Of a stretch of 64,000 nt of DNA, positions 61,519 to 64,000 are shown in pieces. Position 1 is the first letter of the stretch, and the number at the start of each line of letters is the position of its first letter. The position numbers were made by a program, and so were the translations under genes. Origin of the DNA: Macrobrachium rosenbergii. Its lineage: Eukaryota > Arthropoda > Malacostraca > Decapoda > Palaemonidae. Below the pieces are notes generated by a model. That model worked only from the letters and a program-made list of their open reading frames with translations. It did not search any database and had not been told where the DNA came from. The stretch lies in contig NC_089789.1 of assembly GCF_040412425.1 (NCBI RefSeq), forward strand, positions 36,378,606 through 36,442,605. Direction: 5' to 3'.

Positions 61519-61550
61519 GTCTTTTACTCAGTGACATTCTCTCTCTCTCT
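61213..61550. repeat. Tandem array of (TC)n plus a ~20 bp body
   Basis: Bodies of the type CTTTTATTCAGTGACATT occur near 61286, 61362, 61435 and 61516 between long TC runs. They resemble the TTTAGTGACAGATT start of the preceding modules. Confidence 0.92.
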
Positions 61551-61944
61551 CCATGAAATGTGTTAAAATGGCTCAGAAAGTAATGAAGGAGAAAAATTCT
61601 GTCTATCTATTCTGTTATTCAATGACTTCTCAAATTTAGTACTTCAACATTGTTTTAAATTAGCGGACATCTTCAGAATCTGTGACAATATGCTCATTTA
61701 CTTGTTGTAAGGAAAGACATTCCTGTGTTATGTCAGGGAGTGTCATCTTGTCATTCCTGTGAAAACGAAATAACCAACCTCTGCCATTACATAACTAGAC
61801 GATGGTTGTTTAATTACTTCTCGAAGTTGGAGTTTGTAAGGTATACTAAGCATTAATGAAATGACAATGGTCATTACCGTTTAGCTCGCAAATGAGAAAC
61901 ATCATTCCTCCAAAATCGAATTATCCACCTTGTCATTGTTATTC

Positions 61945-61947
<3 letters not shown>
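61551..61947. other. Spacer
   Basis: Nothing recognised. Confidence 0.5.

Positions 61948-62022
<75 letters not shown>
61948..62022. repeat. (TTA)n microsatellite
   Basis: About 25 perfect TTA units. Confidence 0.96.
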
Positions 62023-62023
<1 letters not shown>

Positions 62024-62689
62024 CTACTTACGTGAGTTTCAGTGTTAATTTTCCTTTACGACTTATGACTCCCATCCGTTCAACTTGAATGATTTGCAAC
62101 GTAAACAAAGGAACGTTTGTCAGGTAGAAAAGTTTATTGCAAAGATATATATCTTTGCAATTCAACTGAGGGTAATTACAACGCATAAAGACCACTTGTG
62201 GGAGGTCCTACCTTCTCTCTCCGCATCATGTTTTTTGCCTGTTATTCTACTTAATTTATTCCTGCTTCTTTCACTTCTCGGTTATTCTGAACCTTTTGCA
62301 TCATCCCTTATTTGCTCTTTCTTCTTCGGCTCGTATTTCGTGGTTGGTGCCAGTGGCCGTCGTTGTTGTAACGCTAGATAACTTACAATCAATCAAGCAG
62401 TCACTTTCCTCGCCTGCCTAGTATTTCATTTGCTGGTAATGCAAGTAACTTCCTCACTTCCAAGGAAACATTTCCCTTGTTTCAGTGAACCTGAAGAGGA
62501 ATACTGTAGGTTTTTACTTTCAGAAATGTTAAACTGGGTGTTTTTCATAACTCGCCCACCATATATCCTATATTATTCAGTTTTTACCAAATCGAGAATG
62601 CGTTAGAGGAACGCCTACACGAGAAGAAAAGCCAAAACTACGAATAAGATGGGGAATATCAGTAGGCCAGATGATTGATGACTGATTAT
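62023..62689. other. Spacer
   Basis: A plus-strand frame at 62085 (98 codons) has a leucine/serine-rich C-terminal half but no recognised domain. Confidence 0.45.
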
Positions 62690-62966
62690 AGAATCGTCAC
62701 CAACAATGTCATATCGAACTGGTCCGCTGGTGTGGTCCCTAGTGTCGCGACATGCCGCTCGGATGTCGCGAGTTCGCGCCTCCCCCAGAGCGATGAAAAA
62801 AATCACTGGTGCCGTATCATGATCAGTTACTGCCGTAGTTACGGTCTGCGGTGGGAAGTTGAAACCAACATTCTTTGGGAGCTTGAATTTCAAGTCAGTG
62901 CCCCCTTTCGTGTGCTTTTGCCGTGTGAATAGGTCTAATCTACCGAAATATAATAATAATAATAAC
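62690..62966 (+). mobile_element. tRNA-derived SINE, family G, with (ATA)n tail
   Basis: The head contains GTGGTCCCTAGTGTCGCGAC (A-box region, degenerate), GCCGCTCGGATGTCGC and GAGTTCGCGCCTCC (B-box region). The body includes CGTATCATGATCAGTTACTG and TTTTGCCGTGTGAATAGG, and the element ends in an ATA/AAT repeat at 62945-62966. This layout, tRNA-like head, unrelated body and short 3' repeat, is that of a SINE. It shares no body sequence with family B. Only one copy here, so the borders are approximate. Frames on both strands through it are not coding. Confidence 0.68.
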
Positions 62967-63208
62967 TCGTGTTGCAGTTTTCGACACATGATACTGAAGG
63001 AGCCACCGAAAGAGAAAATGAAGGCCTCTACTTTACTCTGATCAAGAGTTCTGCTTAGTATGCAAGTAGAATAAATAAACAAATATGCAAATTAGCTTCC
63101 ACTGAACTGCAGTTGTGTTTAGCTTTCTACGAAAAGGAAATTAATTTATTCCGAATCCGGAGGGAGGAAATACCCCGAGACGATGGAGTAGGGTAGCAAA
63201 TCTTCAAC
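62967..63208. other. Spacer
   Basis: Nothing recognised. Confidence 0.5.
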
Positions 63209-63250
63209 TGGAAGAAGAAGAAGAAGAAAAAGAAGAAGAAGAAGGAGGAG
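63209..63250. repeat. (GAA)n microsatellite
   Basis: Imperfect AGA/AGG run. Confidence 0.9.
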
Positions 63251-64000
63251 AAAATAGACATGAAAGACGTTGCTATGAAATATCTAGTTCAGCAATGTCG
63301 ACTTAATAATTTAGGAGAAAATTATTCATGATTATAGAAATAGGAGAAGCTAGCAATGGTTAATTTTACACATTTGTCATCGGGTTAACATAATGCAGAC
63401 CTCATTTGAATTTTAACCTTTTGGTTTGGTCCAATTTTCGGCTAATGGTAAAAAAGGTTACCTAATACCAAAGGAAGATCAACCGATGGAGCTAAACTAA
63501 AGACCCTCAGTCTAATTTCAAATACCTTTATTGATTCACGGAAGGCCGTTGAAGGCGCTGATTTACTTTTCACAATTGATCGCTATATTCAGCGGTAATA
63601 ATTTCAGCGATGCGCTTTTTATCGACATGATCCATTGAGCAAAGAAAACGTTTTAAGAAAATTGGAAAAGAATATGCAATCAAGATAATCCAATCCCCTA
63701 AATATATACTTTTGCGTCTTTGTTCCTTTATGTATGTTTTGTGAATATTTGATCTATGAAAAGTATAAACGGAATTGATATTCAATGAAGGGAGGTTTGT
63801 AGTTTTTGTGAATAACTTTCCGTCTAACGTAAATGATAGTTATATATCTTTATTTTTTTTCGTATACCGACACCTGCCACTTACCGGTGTTAGCACAGGT
63901 AATATCTTCGGGTTGATTTGCATAACTCGAATCTAACAAGACGGAAACCATCCCTTTCAAAACCAAATTTTCTCCTCTTGCCATTTATAGTTGAATGAGA
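63251..64000. other. Unique AT-rich end of window
   Basis: No repeat family or credible ORF. A small palindromic phrase ACCTGCC...GGTGTTAGCACAGGT lies near 63872-63900. Confidence 0.5.

Overview
This window is eukaryotic, repeat-dominated, non-coding DNA. The composition is AT-rich, perfect (TC)n, (TA)n, (CA)n and (TTA)n tracts of 40-120 bp occur every kilobase or so, and several tRNA-derived SINE-like families are scattered among them. This texture is typical of decapod crustacean genomes (shrimp or crayfish); that assignment is an inference from texture, not a species identification. I found no convincing protein-coding gene, no tRNA gene, no intact rRNA gene, no CRISPR array and no operon. 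Almost all long open frames are translations of microsatellites (runs of SL, YI, RE or HT dipeptides) or of minisatellites whose unit length is a multiple of three.

Interspersed elements. Seven copies of one 350-450 bp family (called A here) lie at 1, 9.2, 12.8, 26.3, 44.9, 45.9 and 54.2 kb. It is built as a chain of palindromes and contains a hairpin with a stem of about 40 bp. A tRNA-derived SINE (family B) has two near-complete copies at 3.64 and 34.36 kb, each with A and B boxes and a 12-13 bp target-site duplication, plus a 5'-truncated copy at 29.26 kb. Family C (24.9, 37.4, 43.3 and 56.2 kb) ends in ATTCC-type repeats. Two other tRNA-like SINE heads lie at 7.2 kb (an inverted pair) and 62.7 kb. 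5S-rRNA-like promoter segments lie at 31.7 and 32.65 kb. A broken mariner transposase N-terminus lies at 36.9 kb.

Tandem arrays. 2.15-3.06 kb (about 148 bp unit), 3.06-4.13 kb (TC-containing unit), 4.94-6.02 kb (about 74 bp), 10.87-11.05 kb (about 54 bp), 11.46-11.91 kb (32 bp), 13.5-14.0 kb, 14.18-14.88 kb, 15.25-15.65 kb, 16.6-17.6 kb (purine-rich, about 150-180 bp), 20.84-21.68 kb, 22.45-23.0 kb, 26.7-28.5 kb (33 bp), 29.75-30.79 kb (24 bp), 33.45-33.97 kb, 37.83-39.21 kb (32 bp with a five-unit higher-order repeat), 49.4-50.0 kb (about 45 bp), 51.75-52.89 kb (139 bp), 57.3-58.15 kb (about 30 bp, purine-rich) and 59.9-61.56 kb (TC-anchored modules).

Foreign or palindromic structure. Long imperfect inverted repeats lie at 7.16-7.32, 19.07-19.33, 48.69-48.97 and 54.80-55.18 kb. 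The 48.7 kb one carries a motif resembling the minimal hammerhead ribozymes known from Penelope-like retroelements. The overall picture is a locus growing by microsatellite expansion, unequal duplication anchored on those microsatellites, and SINE/foldback insertion. I see no genes acting together as a system; the most unusual content is repeat architecture. The ordinary gaps between repeats are described as such, and nothing recognisable was seen in them.
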